In this document: in pieces, positions 45,757 through 56,600 of the stretch | How positions within the stretch are numbered: the stretch's first letter is position 1 | Layout of the letters: every line of letters starts with the position of its first letter | NCBI GenBank assembly: GCA_011800155.1 | Contig: CM022369.1 | Span: 2,480,001 to 2,544,000, forward strand | Length of the DNA: 64,000 bases | Reading direction: 5' to 3' | Source: Flammulina velutipes | Lineage: Eukaryota > Basidiomycota > Agaricomycetes > Agaricales > Physalacriaceae | Notes under the pieces: model-generated | What the model was told of the DNA's origin: nothing | Seen by the model: only the letters and a program-made list of their open reading frames with translations | Databases searched by the model: none | Translations under genes and position numbers: made by a program

Positions 45757-46399
45757 ATGTCTCTCGCCCTCCGTACCGCGCTCCGCGCGCGCACCAGTGC
45801 ACGCGGCTACGCAACACACGCAGCCCCCGAAATCTACAAATCTGAAATCGCCACAGGCGCCAAGAGCCCGTTCCTCGAGGAGCTCGCAAAGGTCGAGCAC
45901 CACGGTGCTGGTGCGTTTTCCCCCTCCACACTCTTGCTTTGGTAGCTCAAGGTGGATGCGGATTAGAAACGGGGGATCTCTGGCGTAAGATCAGGTGAGC
46001 ACGACATATTCTTGGAATAATGAGGGTTTGCTGATTCTCGTTCTTGTAGCTACTACGCTTGTCTTCCAGCTAGTACGCCTTTTCCCTTTCCTTCCCTCCC
46101 CTTACCCCTCTAACCCACATCGTTTGCGCAGTCGCAGTGATCAGCGCATGGGTGTACAACCTCGAAACCAAACATTTCGCGCACATCGAGCATGTCCGAC
46201 ATGAGAACGACGGCGTGCTCCCGCAGCCCCCGCAATACGAGTACCTCAACCGCCGGGTTAAGCCCTTCCCCTGGGGGAATAATACGCTTTTCTACAACGG
46301 GGAGGTGTGTTCCCTTTCCTTCCCCCTTCCCCCTCCCTCTTCTTCATACTAACGTTTTTCATTGTTCAGATCCAGAGAAACATGGAGGAAGAGGCGTAG
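45757..46399 (+). CDS. cox13: Cytochrome c oxidase subunit 6A (Cox13), mitochondrial
   Basis: A small nuclear-encoded subunit of respiratory complex IV in the inner membrane. The N-terminus MSLALRTALRARTSARGYATHA is an amphipathic Arg-rich presequence. The mature part reads ETGDLWRKISYYACLPAIAV, with one membrane helix (AVISAWVYNL), then HIEHVRHENDG, PPQYEYLNRRVKPFPWGNNTLF and NGEIQRNMEEEA at the C-terminus. The PPxYxYLNxRxKxFPWG block is the family signature. Four short introns are used, two of them flanking the tiny exon that encodes YYACLPA. Length about 130 aa, typical. Confidence 0.94.
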
Positions 46400-46531
46400 A
46401 GTTCTTAGACCGCTGCCTGTCCCATCAAATGAAGAACTGCGTTGTTGTTTTACCCTTGTGATTGACATGTCTACAGTGAGATAAATATTGGATGGTGGTA
46501 CATTGTGATTGTGTGAGTCTCTCTAATATCA

Positions 46532-47162
46532 TCATAGCGTCACAACGATCCCGGCGAGTACACCTCCCAGCACCGCTGTGAAGCCCACCAATAACGAGGA
46601 GGACATGGCAGCCTTGCCCATCGCACCATTATCGTTATCCGCTGTCGAAGTGCTCGTCGAAGCCGATGAAGTAGACGTCGACGTCGTTCCCGTACCGGAG
46701 CTCGTGCTCGTGCGGGAATTCGTACCTAAAAACCTAGTCAGACCCACCCAACGCAAGGAAGAATGAGAGGAACTCACTCTTGGGGTTACCCGTACTGGTG
46801 CTGTCAGTAGAGGTGGGGAAGAGGTCCCATTCAGAGTCTGTCGTCTCGGTCGGTAGGCCGGTGGTGGTGGTGGTGGGGAGGACATTGGTAGATGTGGCGG
46901 TGGTGGCGGTAGCGGTGTTGAGAATACCAGTGGGTACCTCTCCTGCTAGGGACGTGACGACGCTTCCGTCGATGCCAATGGACGTGGCCAATGCTACGAG
47001 TGTGTCGAAGTTGACGTCGTCGATGGAGACGCCTTCGGGTATCTTTACTTCGCCTGGGATGTTGACCTCTTCATTTTGGCGTCTCATGGGTTGGGCGTGC
47101 GCCTGGCACGCGGCGATGAGGAGGAGAGTTGAGAGAGAGAAGGAGAAGGAGGGGGCGTGCAT
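46532..47162 (-). CDS. Small secreted Ser/Thr-rich protein, probably GPI-anchored
   Basis: Two exons encode about 190 residues. Residues 1-23 (MHAPSFSFSLSTLLLIAACQ) form a signal peptide. A short folded-looking part (EVNIPGEVKIPEGVSIDDV, VALATSIGIDGSVVTSLAGE) is followed by a long Thr/Ser-rich tail and a hydrophobic C-terminus (SSLLVGFTAVLGGVLAGIVVTL) as in GPI-anchor signals. It is presumably a cell-wall or plasma-membrane protein. No known domain. The intron ends ttttag at about 46727. It resembles the next gene in architecture but not clearly in sequence. Confidence 0.75.
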
Positions 47163-47331
47163 TGTGGGTTTACTCCCCAATCCGAGGGTGTGCTCGTGTA
47201 TTTATTGTACTCATACTTAGCTCGTATCAAAGCGGTGAATTGGTTCTCATAACGACTTGACTTTTGAGCACAGGAAATTGTTATAGGAATAAGCAGTAAA
47301 TGGGGTATCCGTATCCGTCCGTATATAATAT

Positions 47332-47998
47332 TTAGATGATGGTGACGATGGCACCGAAAAGCGCTCCACCGGCAACGGCGAGCAGTGCTATGGGATTGAC
47401 GCCCGAGGTAGAGGCGGCGTTGTTGTCGTTCCCGTTGGCGACCTCTGATGCGCCGGACTGGGCAGCAGCGGTGGCTTTGGTGTAGACGGAGCCGCCCCAG
47501 GTGGTTAGGACGCCCGCACCGGATTGGGCGAGGGTGATGGCTTCGCCTCCGCCTTGTGTGACGACGGTGAATGCTGAGCCTCCCACGGCTGTGTAAAAAG
47601 TTAGAAGGGAGAAGGAGGGGAGGGGGGAAGGGGAGATACTGACATGTGACGGTGGTGAATAGTTCACCGGCTTTGGCGGTTACTTCGCTGACGACGGATG
47701 CGCCACCTGCAGTGACCTCGCTAAAGACTGAGGCTGCGCCCCCTGTTACTTCGCCAAAGACCGAGCTTGCTATGGGGAGATTCTATATTAGGCTTTTGTG
47801 GAGATTGATTGGAGTTTCTATAGGACTGACCACCATTGAGCACTGAGTCGACTGGGGGGAGAAGGTCGTTAGGGACACTGCCATTTACTTTTTTAGAGGA
47901 GGAGGCATACCTTGACGGTTCTCGACCTCAGCGTTGGGAGCTCCCAATACGGAGGTGGAAGCGAGAGCAACGAGGAATAGTTTTGTAAAAGTGAACAT
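47332..47998 (-). CDS. Small secreted hydrophobic-repeat protein, probably GPI-anchored
   Basis: Four exons. The signal peptide is MFTFTKLFLVALASTSVLGA, followed by PNAEVENRQ with a possible processing site. The core is a run of about 10-11-residue repeats (SVFGEVTGGA, SVFSEVTAGGA, SVVSEVTAKA), then GGSAFTVVTQGGGEAITLAQSG. The C-terminus (NPIALLAVAGGALFGAIVTII) suits a GPI signal. Small proteins of this kind are frequent in basidiomycetes; function unknown. It is divergent from ribulose-phosphate epimerase. Confidence 0.75.
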
Positions 47999-48358
47999 CG
48001 TTAAAAGGGGGTCGTTAGAGGTGAGGAAGTTTGAAAGGTTGCGAAGGGGTTTTTAAGGAGGGCCCTGGCTGTCAGGAATGAGGATCCGCGTGCTGCGAGA
48101 GACTGCGCGTCATCGCCCCACAACACAGCATCATCGCCAAGTCGCGGGCGTGCGCCACCGAATGCGGACATGATCGGGCCGACGCGAGACAGATTTGAAG
48201 ACACGGTCAGAAGCTAGTCAGCAGCGCTCGGTCCGTGTCGCTCGCTTTTCTGCGCAGCTCGTAGCGAACGTAGTTGAAGTCGATTAGCGAATACCATCAC
48301 GGCTGTTTGTAAACTCACACTTGATCGATCAATCGCGTTCATCCAATCCACCACTGCC
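47999..48358. promoter_or_regulatory. Divergent promoter between the secreted protein and RPE1
   Basis: These 360 bases contain no gene. Two small overlapping frames here have no coding character. Confidence 0.4.
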
Positions 48359-49253
48359 ATGCCCCGCGCAATCATCTCGCCGTCTGTGCTCGCCTCTGAC
48401 TTTGGGCAGCTCACAGCAGAATGTAACAGGATGATCAAAGGAGGCGCAGAGTGGCTTCATATGGGTGCGTCTGCATCCCTCGGCCATTCGAATCTAGGCT
48501 GATCGTACGCAGATGTCATGGACGGGTACGCCTACCTATACCATGTTCACTAGGATACTAACGCTCGCAGGCATTTCGTGCCAAACATCACAATGGGTGC
48601 GTCCATCCCCCACAACTAGACGAAGATACGCCCAACTGACCCATTGACAGGCGCCCCGATCCTAGCGTGCGTCAAGAAAGGCGTACCCGACATATTCATG
48701 GATTGCCACATGATGGTCGCCGAACCAGAAAAGGTACCCTCCCCTCCCCCCCTCCTTCCCCCTCCTCTTCTAACCCCCCTCCCCTCAGTGGGTACCCGAC
48801 ATCGCCTCAGCAGGCGGCGCCCTCTACTGCTTCCACATCGAAGCAACCACCGCCCCCCTCCCCCTCATCGCCTCCATCCACGCCTCCGGCATGAAAGCCG
48901 GCGTCGCCATCTCCCCCGACACGCCCTCCACGGCTATAACAGACGATATCGCGCAGGCGGCGGATATGCTGCTGGTCATGACCGTCTACCCCGGGCGGGG
49001 CGGTCAAAAGTTCTTGGAACGGTGTGTGCCCAAGGTCGCGGAGCTGAGGGCGCGGTTCCCGGATAAGGACATCGAGGTTGACGGCGGGGTGGGGCCGGCG
49101 ACGATTGGGCAGTGTGCGCATGCGGGGAGCAATGTCATCGTCGCTGGGACTGCCATCTTTGGCGCGTCGGACCCCGAGGGCGTCATCACTACCCTCAAGG
49201 CAGTCGTTAACAGCGCACAGGCAAAGATTACTGCAGAGCGGAATGTGCAGTAG
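48359..49253 (+). CDS. rpe1: Ribulose-phosphate 3-epimerase
   Basis: This cytosolic TIM-barrel enzyme of the pentose phosphate pathway interconverts ribulose 5-phosphate and xylulose 5-phosphate using a bound metal. Signatures in order: IISPSVLASDFGQL, then across three tiny-intron junctions [21 protein letters not shown] (metal His and catalytic Asp), DCHMMVAEPEKW (second His), VMTVYPGRGGQKF (phosphate loop), DIEVDGGVGP (catalytic Asp) and GSNVIVAGTAIFG. About 232 residues, complete. The ATG at 48359 gives MPRAIISPS, the normal N-terminus. The first half has several very small exons. Confidence 0.95.
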
Positions 49254-49404
49254 AAGACTTGGAATTCATAGACCATATCTCCGTCACCCGTGCCTTTGCT
49301 TCGCGTATACGGTATACTGCAAATACATACTCAGGCAGGATCCAAGTTTAAGAAAAAGAGTCCAAGTCGAGGTGTACAACATAAGAATGGTCAAAGACAT
49401 GATT

Positions 49405-49461
49405 TTCTGGTCTATTGGTTAGAACGCGTGATAACGCGCCGGGTTCAAAGCCCGAACAGAG
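49405..49461 (+). repeat. tRNA-like SINE-head fragment 2, with four-base 'anticodon' loop
   Basis: It folds on paper as an acceptor stem ttctg/cagag, D-arm tctattggttaga, a five-pair stem cgcgt/acgcg closing a four-base loop gata, and a T-arm cggg-ttcaaag-cccg. A- and B-box promoter motifs are present. A genuine tRNA needs a seven-base anticodon loop and a variable loop, both missing. ataacgcg resembles the 3' side of tRNA-Ile anticodon arms, so that may be its origin. Confidence 0.6.
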
Positions 49462-49646
49462 TATGAGTCGTGCTGGAGAATTTTTGCGTTTGCTTCCAAT
49501 AATGGTGCTGCCAGTGGATGGACGGCGATGTACATTATTATTCCGAAACGCGCACTGGCTTTCCATCCAGATACGCCCCAACGTCCTCCTGCAAGAATCA
49601 GCTCAGTTCAACAGTTCAAGTTGTACTTGAATCCGACACGTAGTGG

Positions 49647-49866
49647 AGGAAACTTTGTCCCCTGCCTCATCGCGCATATCCCCTCTTCCTTGATAGCTTC
49701 GACTATAACATCTCCCATCTCCAATTCGCCGTTGGAAGCAAAAAGGCCTTATCGATCATTTCAAGCACTCCGACCGAGGTTCGAACCCGGCGCGCATATG
49801 TAGACACGCTCTACCCAATAGACCAGAGTGTACATAGATCTAATGAAAGTCTCTGGAATTATAGCG
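49647..49866 (-). repeat. SINE-like repeat, copy A (tRNA-like head at 49766-49830)
   Basis: This matches 52667-52898 in the same orientation over about 220 bases. Read on the minus strand, a tRNA-like head starts with cactctg and ends cggagtg, a perfect seven-pair acceptor stem with one G-T pair. It carries tctattgggtaga and gggttcgaacctcgg, but only 16 bases stand where an anticodon arm belongs. A body of about 110 bases follows (through tttgcttccaacggcgaatt). Confidence 0.65.
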
Positions 49867-50519
49867 TGCCTCCTGCATAGTTCTGCTCCGCAAGGTAGTT
49901 CGCTTCGGAAGCAAAAAATGCTGACTTTCAAAAAACCGTACAACTGGGGTTTGAACCCGACGCGCTGACATGCAGTCCACCAGAGGGTAGATACTAAGCA
50001 GCACCGACCAAGCTAAATGACAATGCAGTGGCTGGCTTCTCTGACGGTACCCACACCCGTGATACTTTCTACTTCCCGACGACGCTTGCCTATGAGTATG
50101 TATCACTTCCCGATAGCTCCACTTCAAAATGCGGACTGGTTTCAATATCAAAGCCTTCCCTGTTCTGGCTGAAAGCGTAAGTACACCAGGGTAGCGCGTC
50201 GTCGCGGTGTGCAGGATTAATTCACTGATGGAAACTAAATAGCAGTCTACCATCACCCAGCGGGAATCAAGTTAAGGCTGGTAAGCCTGTTCGCCGTTTT
50301 GAGAACTGCTCTTTTTTGGCGCCCAATAGACCAGAGGGTACTTGTAGTCGTTGAGAGCCATTTCCAGAGAGCAGTGACATAGAATCCTCGTTCCCAATGA
50401 TATCTTGCATGGGTACAGACCTAAAGCGATACAAATGGTTATCAGAATAAAATGAGCGTAGCTTCCCGTCGCAAGCAAAAACCATACGACAAACACAAGG
50501 GTTTCGATCCCTGCGGGTA

Positions 50520-52476
50520 CGTGCGAGTAACCTGATGTATTTAGCAGTTAGGAGGTCACCTCTTCCCTCCTTCTCAGATCCGCGACACTACAGTTTGCAT
50601 ATCGGAGCAGAGCTGAGAGGGAAGAGTATCCCTTGCTCTCAATACTCTCTTGAATGCTACGTACCTCCGGGGCTGCGGGTTTTCGTCGCCAAGCAAGTGT
50701 CATGAATCCTCAAAGCGCGATGAATGAGATGTCCATAATGGTGTATAGAAGAAATTCTCGTCGACGTCCGAGTTTCAGACAGATGGTGAAATGATGACAG
50801 CTGCCCCAGAGAGGTAGCGTGAGGGATAAACCCTCCCGTGGCAAGTATTCGCGCGCGCACGAAGTCTGAGAGTGTCATGGAAGAGAAAGGCAGAATCGGG
50901 CCGATCGACCGGTTGTTTCTTTCGATCCAACATAAATACCATCCCGTAAGTGTTTCCTTTCCTCTAGCAATAGCTCACTCTCAGATCCCAATCCTTAGAT
51001 GCGGAGCTTGTTCGTTCGAAAATAGAGATGTGTATATCCCACCTACCATGAAACCAATCAATCACACCGCCAACTCCCCCTCACACCCATCCGAGTCCAA
51101 AGCCATTCTCCTACGAAACCTGACGGAGATGAGACACGAACTAGACCAAGTCGACGCAGAAATAGAGCTCACGAGTGCCGCTCTTTCTCGCATGAGCTTA
51201 ACGCGTCGTCGGATCCTATCATCGATGCAACAACACGACAAATCCCTCCGTCCAATCCTCTCCATCCCCGATGATGTCCTCCGCCTGATCTTCGAATGGA
51301 GTGTCATATTCTGCCCCGACATGAGGGGAGATGATTTATTGGACTCGAGGGTAGACTCACCGTGGACGCTATCCCATACTTGCCGCACTGTCGCCATCTC
51401 CCATTCCATTCTCTGGCGCGACATCCTCATGCCACCTGATGAAAAAGGAATGCTCCTCCTCGAACTCTCTTTACAGCGCTCTGCGAATGCCGGACTAGAT
51501 ATTGACATTCAATCCCACGATACGTTGGACGACACTCGTTCGTTCGTAAACGTGATCGCGCCAATCCTGAAGCCCACCTCCCAGCGTTGGCGCAGTCTGA
51601 TTGCGCATGGTTCGTGGGATTTTATCAGCATGCTGTTCTCTGGTGGTGGATGGTCCTTCAAAGGGATCATCCGTCTGGATATATCTTTCAGCGGACGGAA
51701 ATATACGTCGGCTGAACCCGATGCTATTATCACAGCCTTTCGAGATACACCCAACCTAGTACGTCTCAGCGTGGAAGCGCTTCCAAACGACGCTGCCCTG
51801 GATATCCGCTGGGGAAGCTTGGTATTCTACGAGTGTCGACAATCCACTTTAAGCATTCTCATGCACTTGTCAGCCATTGAGACACTTATCATTGACGATA
51901 GGATGTCTGACGACTGGTCAGTCACCTTTGGCGACTTGAAAAAGATCGCGCCGATCTATCTTCCTTCCTTGCATTCCCTTGTAGTTAACTCCTGCTTCTG
52001 CCCTAGCATGTTGTCGGACCTCTCCGACTGCCTGCCCTCCGCCGCTTGAGTATCCATCTAAGCTACTCAGGCCAGATTCCCCACTGGCACTTCCTGGAGC
52101 ATGTCACTCATCTGAATCTTGGCCTCTATATCATAGAAAACTCGGAGGATTATATACTTGACCTCCTCCGACGCGCGGGGCGTGTACGTGTACTTTACAT
52201 TCGTCGGCTGAGGCGACGGTGTTACGCGCTCTCCAAAGTCGAGATATCATGCCGCTGTTGGAGTGGCTGCATGTTAATCAGAGCACGATGGACAACCTGG
52301 CTATGGAGGTCTTCGCAGCGAAGCAACATTGTAAGCTGTGGATTGTCAACCATTATGAAGGGGAACAGGACCATACTGGATATCGTCTTTCTGTTGACGA
52401 GTTGCTTACGTTCATGAGTCTAAAGGAGCGTGGCATGATACAGACTGCGGAGAATTTGAAGTTCTGGCTTTTTTAG
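50520..52476. repeat. Inverted segmental duplication, right arm
   Basis: Counterpart of 35281-37240. It comprises the 5' flank and the F-box pseudogene copy 3, in opposite orientation. Confidence 0.7.
50877..52476 (+). pseudogene. F-box-like/LRR pseudogene (copy 3)
   Basis: It starts MEEKGRIGPIDRLFLSIQ at the ATG 50877 and keeps a long open frame through the CGACSFENRD segment, the coiled-coil, the F-box motif LSIPDDVLRLIFEWSV and several leucine-rich segments (LVRLSVEAL). Near 52030 the frame is lost by one base inside the segment that reads LRRL in the relatives, giving a stop at about 52047. A second shift lies near 52205-52225, after which ALQSRDIMPLLEWLH resumes the family sequence to the end at 52476. 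In the histidine region SHTCRTVAISHS it also lacks two residues (HW) of the other copies. A truncated product of about 390 residues with an F-box could still be made. Confidence 0.8.
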
Positions 52477-52666
52477 TTCGGATTCTTCTATGTTGTGCTT
52501 TTCCGTACTTCCCGCCTACCGCTACTCCAATAAATCTCACCACCAAGTAGCCTGCATCGCCAGGTTCTGTGTCCCCATCGTCATTAATAGCCTGTTCTTC
52601 ATCCGTCACAGTAATATCCAGTGCTGAGAAGACGCACTAAGTAGAGATTGGGCAGGCATACCAAGC

Positions 52667-52898
52667 AGGAAATTTTGTCCCCTTCCTCATCGCGCATATA
52701 CCCTCCAGCCGCCTGATAGCTTCGTCGATTACATCTACCATCTCCCGCCCGCTCCAATTCGCCGTTGGAAGCAAAAATGCCGTCGCAATCGTTTCATGCA
52801 CTCCGACCGAGGTTCGAACCCGGCGCGCAGAGACACGCTCTACCCAATAGACCAGAGTGTACATAGATCTAAGGAAAGTCTCTGGGATCATAGTGTGG
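52667..52898 (-). repeat. SINE-like repeat, copy B (tRNA-like head at 52799-52859)
   Basis: Second copy of the element at 49647-49866. The acceptor-stem halves cactctg and cggagtg are identical to copy A, and the T-arm ccggg-ttcgaac-ctcgg is intact. Only 12 bases lie between D-arm and T-arm, against 16 in copy A, so the anticodon region is the variable part. Confidence 0.65.
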
Positions 52899-52911
52899 AC
52901 GCCTCCGAATC

Positions 52912-52962
52912 TTTGGTCTATCGGTTAGAACATGTGGATTCGCGCCGGGTTCAAAGCCCTCA
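52912..52962 (+). repeat. tRNA-like SINE-head fragment 3
   Basis: ttggtctatcggttagaaca followed by cgccgggttcaaagccct. It belongs to the same family as 37281 and 49405, with a degenerate middle. Confidence 0.5.
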
Positions 52963-53189
52963 CCCATGATAATATACTAGGTAACACAAGAATGATGAAT
53001 TTGGACATGTAACAACAAAAGAAAAAGTATATGGTATGGAAGAAGCAGTTATAGAAGGGGCAGGTATGCGGGATACCATGCCGGGGAGTATTGCTCCCAC
53101 CAATTGATCTCGTCCCAGTGCCACCCACAAAGCAAAAAAACGAGGAGGGTGAAAGAATGATGTGGTGGATGGCTAAGCGCTGGAAGGGT

Positions 53190-53417
53190 GTCGTGTAAAC
53201 GACAACCAACACTAAACGGGCAAGACAGACAGGACAAAAGAATCTTCGTTGCGTGCAATACAGAGTCAGCTAGTAATACAAGAGAGAGATAAGTTATGTA
53301 CCTTCGTTGCGTGCAATACAGAGTAAAGAGCGACGAAGGAGAATTGATCGTAAATAATGGTTCGGTGGCAGTGTGGGAAAGTGTGTGTATGTAGTAAACT
53401 GGGGGACCAGGCTTACA
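53190..53417 (-). repeat. Putative 3' LTR of the minus-strand Ty3/Gypsy element
   Basis: Read on the minus strand, a purine run (14 bases, 53431-53418) is followed at once by tgtaagcctgg at 53417, the expected polypurine tract and LTR start. The other end is uncertain; tgtcgtgtaaac near 53190 would give a TG...CA pair. A 23-base exact direct repeat (starting cttcgttgcgtgcaatacag) lies inside at 53244-53266 and 53302-53324. The 5' LTR should lie beyond the window, behind the second retroelement. Confidence 0.55.
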
Positions 53418-53431
53418 CCCCTCCCCCCTCT
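53418..53431 (-). other. Polypurine tract of the minus-strand Ty3 element
   Basis: On the minus strand the sequence is agaggggggagggg, directly before the TG of the putative LTR. It would prime plus-strand DNA synthesis. Confidence 0.65.
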
Positions 53432-53665
53432 GAAACATTCCGTTAAAAAATAAAAAGGTACGTGCAGAAAAAATGAAGCGATTCCGATGGGAATTGAACT
53501 CTTGAGCCCATTGGTGATTCGATTATGTAATCGTCTCCTGGCGCGATCCAGGGGGCCCGCGCCATGACGTCATGTGACACGTGACGTGACGTGACAAAAA
53601 AGCTCCGGTCCAAAGTCCAAAATCCATTGCGTCATGGCGCGATCCAGGGGAAAGGCGCCATTACA

Positions 53666-56600
53666 TCACTGTTGTTGGCCAGCCTCCCATGCGTCCAGTG
53701 CGATAGAGTCCTTGAGTGCAGATCCGGGTTCCCAGGAGTCGTGTTCAACTCCGTATCCAGCCCAGCGTACAAGATAGCGCATTCCACGGCCCGCGCGCTT
53801 TGAGTCTAGGATTTTCTCGACCGACCACTCCTCAATCCCATCTTCAGTGACGACAGGACCAGGCTTGGGTAGTTCTCGTTCGGGAAACAGTGCAGGATCA
53901 TTTGGGTGGTATGGTTTAAGGAGGGAAGCGTGGAATCCGGGAAACGTGCGACGATGGCCAGGGAGTTGGAGGGTGTATTCAGATTTTTCTGGGAAGGCTT
54001 TGACGACGGTGTAGGGGCCGTCGTTCCGAGGCATGAACTTGGCAGTGCGTTTCTTTCCTGCTCGCTTATATTCGTTTCGGCGGTTCTTGGTGGATAGCAT
54101 GACCTGGTCTCCTACAGCGTAGGCGATCTCTGGAGCGCGATGTTTGTTTGCGTGGAAGGCCTGGCGGATTTTGGCAGCGAGCAGATTATCTTGGGCATCC
54201 TGGACGTCGGTGGTGATACGCGCAATAATGGCTTGAGCGGTGGACTCTTCCGGAGTGGCATTGGCAGGTAAGGGAGCAAGTGGGGGAATAATACGAGGTG
54301 AGCGACCAGTTTTCAGTTGGAAACCCGAGTATCCAGTTGACGCGTTGACAGTGTTCATGATGGCAAAACGAGTGCGAGGTAGAGCAGCGAGCCATCCCTT
54401 CTGTTGTCTATCGACATAATATCGAAGAGCTTGATTGACTGTTTTGTTGGTGCGCTCGCTTCCGCCATCAGTCTCGGGATGATATGCGGTGGACATCTTC
54501 AGCTTGACGCCAGTGAGCTTGTGGAGCGCAGCCCAAACCTTGGATATGAAAAGTTTGTCTCGGTCAGAGACGAGCTGCAGCATTAGACCGTTCTCGCAAT
54601 ACCACTCATCGAAGAGGACCACAGCGAACTCTTCGGCGGTGATTGTGGAGGTGATAGCAGCCATGCGGATGTCTGCGCCTCCAAGGAGGTCAGTGAAGGT
54701 GACAATAGTATCCTTCCCATTCTCGACGGGGAGTGGTCCGACAAAGTCAAGACCAACGACATCGAAGCGGTTATCTGGGACAGGAAGTGGATGAAGGGGA
54801 CCAGGTGTTTTGGAGGTACGACTCTTGTTGCGTTGACAATCAGTGCATGACGGGTTATAGGCTTCCTCCAAGTCACGGCGCATGTTTGGCCAGTAGTAGG
54901 ATCCGCGCAAGGCAGCGTAGCTTTTGTCAAACCCAAAATGACCTAGCGCATCATGCGCGAGACTGTATAGAAGTTCGCGGACCTTGAGGACGCGCGGGAT
55001 GACAAGTCGTCGACCAACATAGAGAAGGCCTGTAGCAACATCGAACATGGCGCCTTCGGTACTGGACAGGTTGGTGAGGAGTTGTTGGCAAAAATCATCC
55101 TCGGTATAGCCTTTCTTGATACTCTCAAGGAGTTCAGTATCAGCGGTGATGACGATGGACGTGAAGGCAGCCGTGAGGCGTTCACGTCTAGATTGGACTG
55201 GGTCTTCCCCAGTGCCAGAGCGTGCTAAACAGGCAGCGATGATGACTGGTTCTGGGATGGTTGGCAGCTCGTCTGGTAAACGGGAAAGTGCATCGGCAAC
55301 AGTGTTATCTTCGCCTTTGACATAGTGGATTTCAAAGTCGAACTGGGCAAAGTGCATGGCCCAGCGAGATTGTCGGCGAGACATATCCTGCTGTGAGGAG
55401 AAGTACTCGAGGGTGCGGTGATCGGTCATGACCTGGAAGGTGACATTTAGAAGGGAGCTACGCCACTTCTTCAGTGCTTTGACGATGGCGAGGAGTTCTT
55501 TCTCGTGCGTGGGGTAGTTTCGCTCTGCGCTGTTGAGCTGATAAGACTCGTAGGCAACGGGACGGGCAGTTTCCCAAGTCTCTCCAAAGCTGAGGACAGC
55601 TCCGGTACGGCGGTCACTGGCATCGGTGGTAACAAAGATCTATTTGGTGGTATCCTCGTAGTCGATTACTGTGAGGCATTCTCGACTGAGGACTAGCTTT
55701 TTGATGGCGTCAAATGCGATACGATGAGCTGGCGTCCAGGTAGGGAGTGCTTTGTTATACTCCTTGGCTGTTAACGGCGTCAAAACGGCAGTGTGTTCAG
55801 CTAGCGCTGGGAGGAAAACGGCAATGTATCGGACTAATCCGAGAAAGGAGCGGACGTCTGTGGCTGTCTTCGGAGTAGGCCAGGACATAATACGGTCCAC
55901 CTTGCGGGGATCAGCAGCGATGCCTTCCCGAGAGATGACGTGTCCGAGGAACTCTACGCGAGTGAGAAAGAGGTCGGATTTCGTTGGATTACAAATGAGG
56001 CCAGCTTCACGGAGGGCATCTAGGACAAGCTCAACATTCCGAGTGTGTTCTTCGAGCGAGTCAGACCAGATGATGATATCGTCTAGATAGACGTGACAGA
56101 TTTCCCCGATAAGGTGTCGAAGGGCATCTGTCATACGGCGTTGATGAGTGGCGGGGGCGTTGCACCCACCCTGTGGCATGACGACCCATTCATAGAGTCC
56201 CCAGGGTGTGCGTATAGCAGTGAGATGGATGTCATCGGGGTGTACGCGGGTTTGGCTGAATGAGTTGGTCATGTCGAGTTTGGCCCAGAGTTTTCCTTTC
56301 CCGCAGTCGGCGAGGATATCGTCAACGCGGGGCAGGGGATAACGATCACGGACAGTGTTCTTGTTGAGTTCACGATAGTCGTTGACCATGCGAGGTGGGA
56401 CAGTGTGGTCGGGAACTCCATTCCGGTATTTAGGTACACAGAAGGATGGAGAGGCATACTCCGAAGACGATGGACGTAAACGTCCAGCTGCTAGGTGATC
56501 GTCGAGGAGGGCTTTCCAAGCTGCCTGGTTCTTCTTGGCAGCTGCGTAACCACGACCATTGTTGACCTTGGTGGGGTCTTTGAGTCGTATGCGATGATAG

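Larger units (their letters stand above)
49254..50876. other. Repeat-rich intergenic region
   Basis: No intact gene is seen. It contains tRNA-like fragments (49405, 49766, and degenerate ones near 49930-49985, 50319-50341 and 50495-50515), one arm of a 220-base repeat pair, and from about 50520 the 5' flank of the duplicated F-box copy. Confidence 0.5.
52477..53180. other. Repeat-rich intergenic region
   Basis: It contains SINE-like copy B, tRNA-like fragment 3 and the far side of the long terminal repeat of the minus-strand Ty3 element. No gene is supported. Confidence 0.45.

Noticed and set aside
49078..49422. Overlapping frame in the ribulose-phosphate epimerase gene
   Set aside because: Out-of-frame shadow of the conserved DGGVGP region.
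49405..49461. Annotating the tRNA-like unit as a functional tRNA
   Set aside because: No seven-base anticodon loop and no variable loop, so it cannot decode.
50941..50979. Intron at the gtaagtgtttcc in F-box copy 3 (and its equivalent in copy 2)
   Set aside because: Only 39 bases, reads through in frame in both copies, and removal gives no better match. The donor-like sequence is kept as coding with low certainty.
53470..53545. Possible minus-strand tRNA gene (gagttcaattccc B-box-like sequence and an attacataat palindrome)
   Set aside because: The arms do not pair as a cloverleaf, and the sequence lies between pol and the LTR of the Ty3 element, so it is most likely element 3' sequence.
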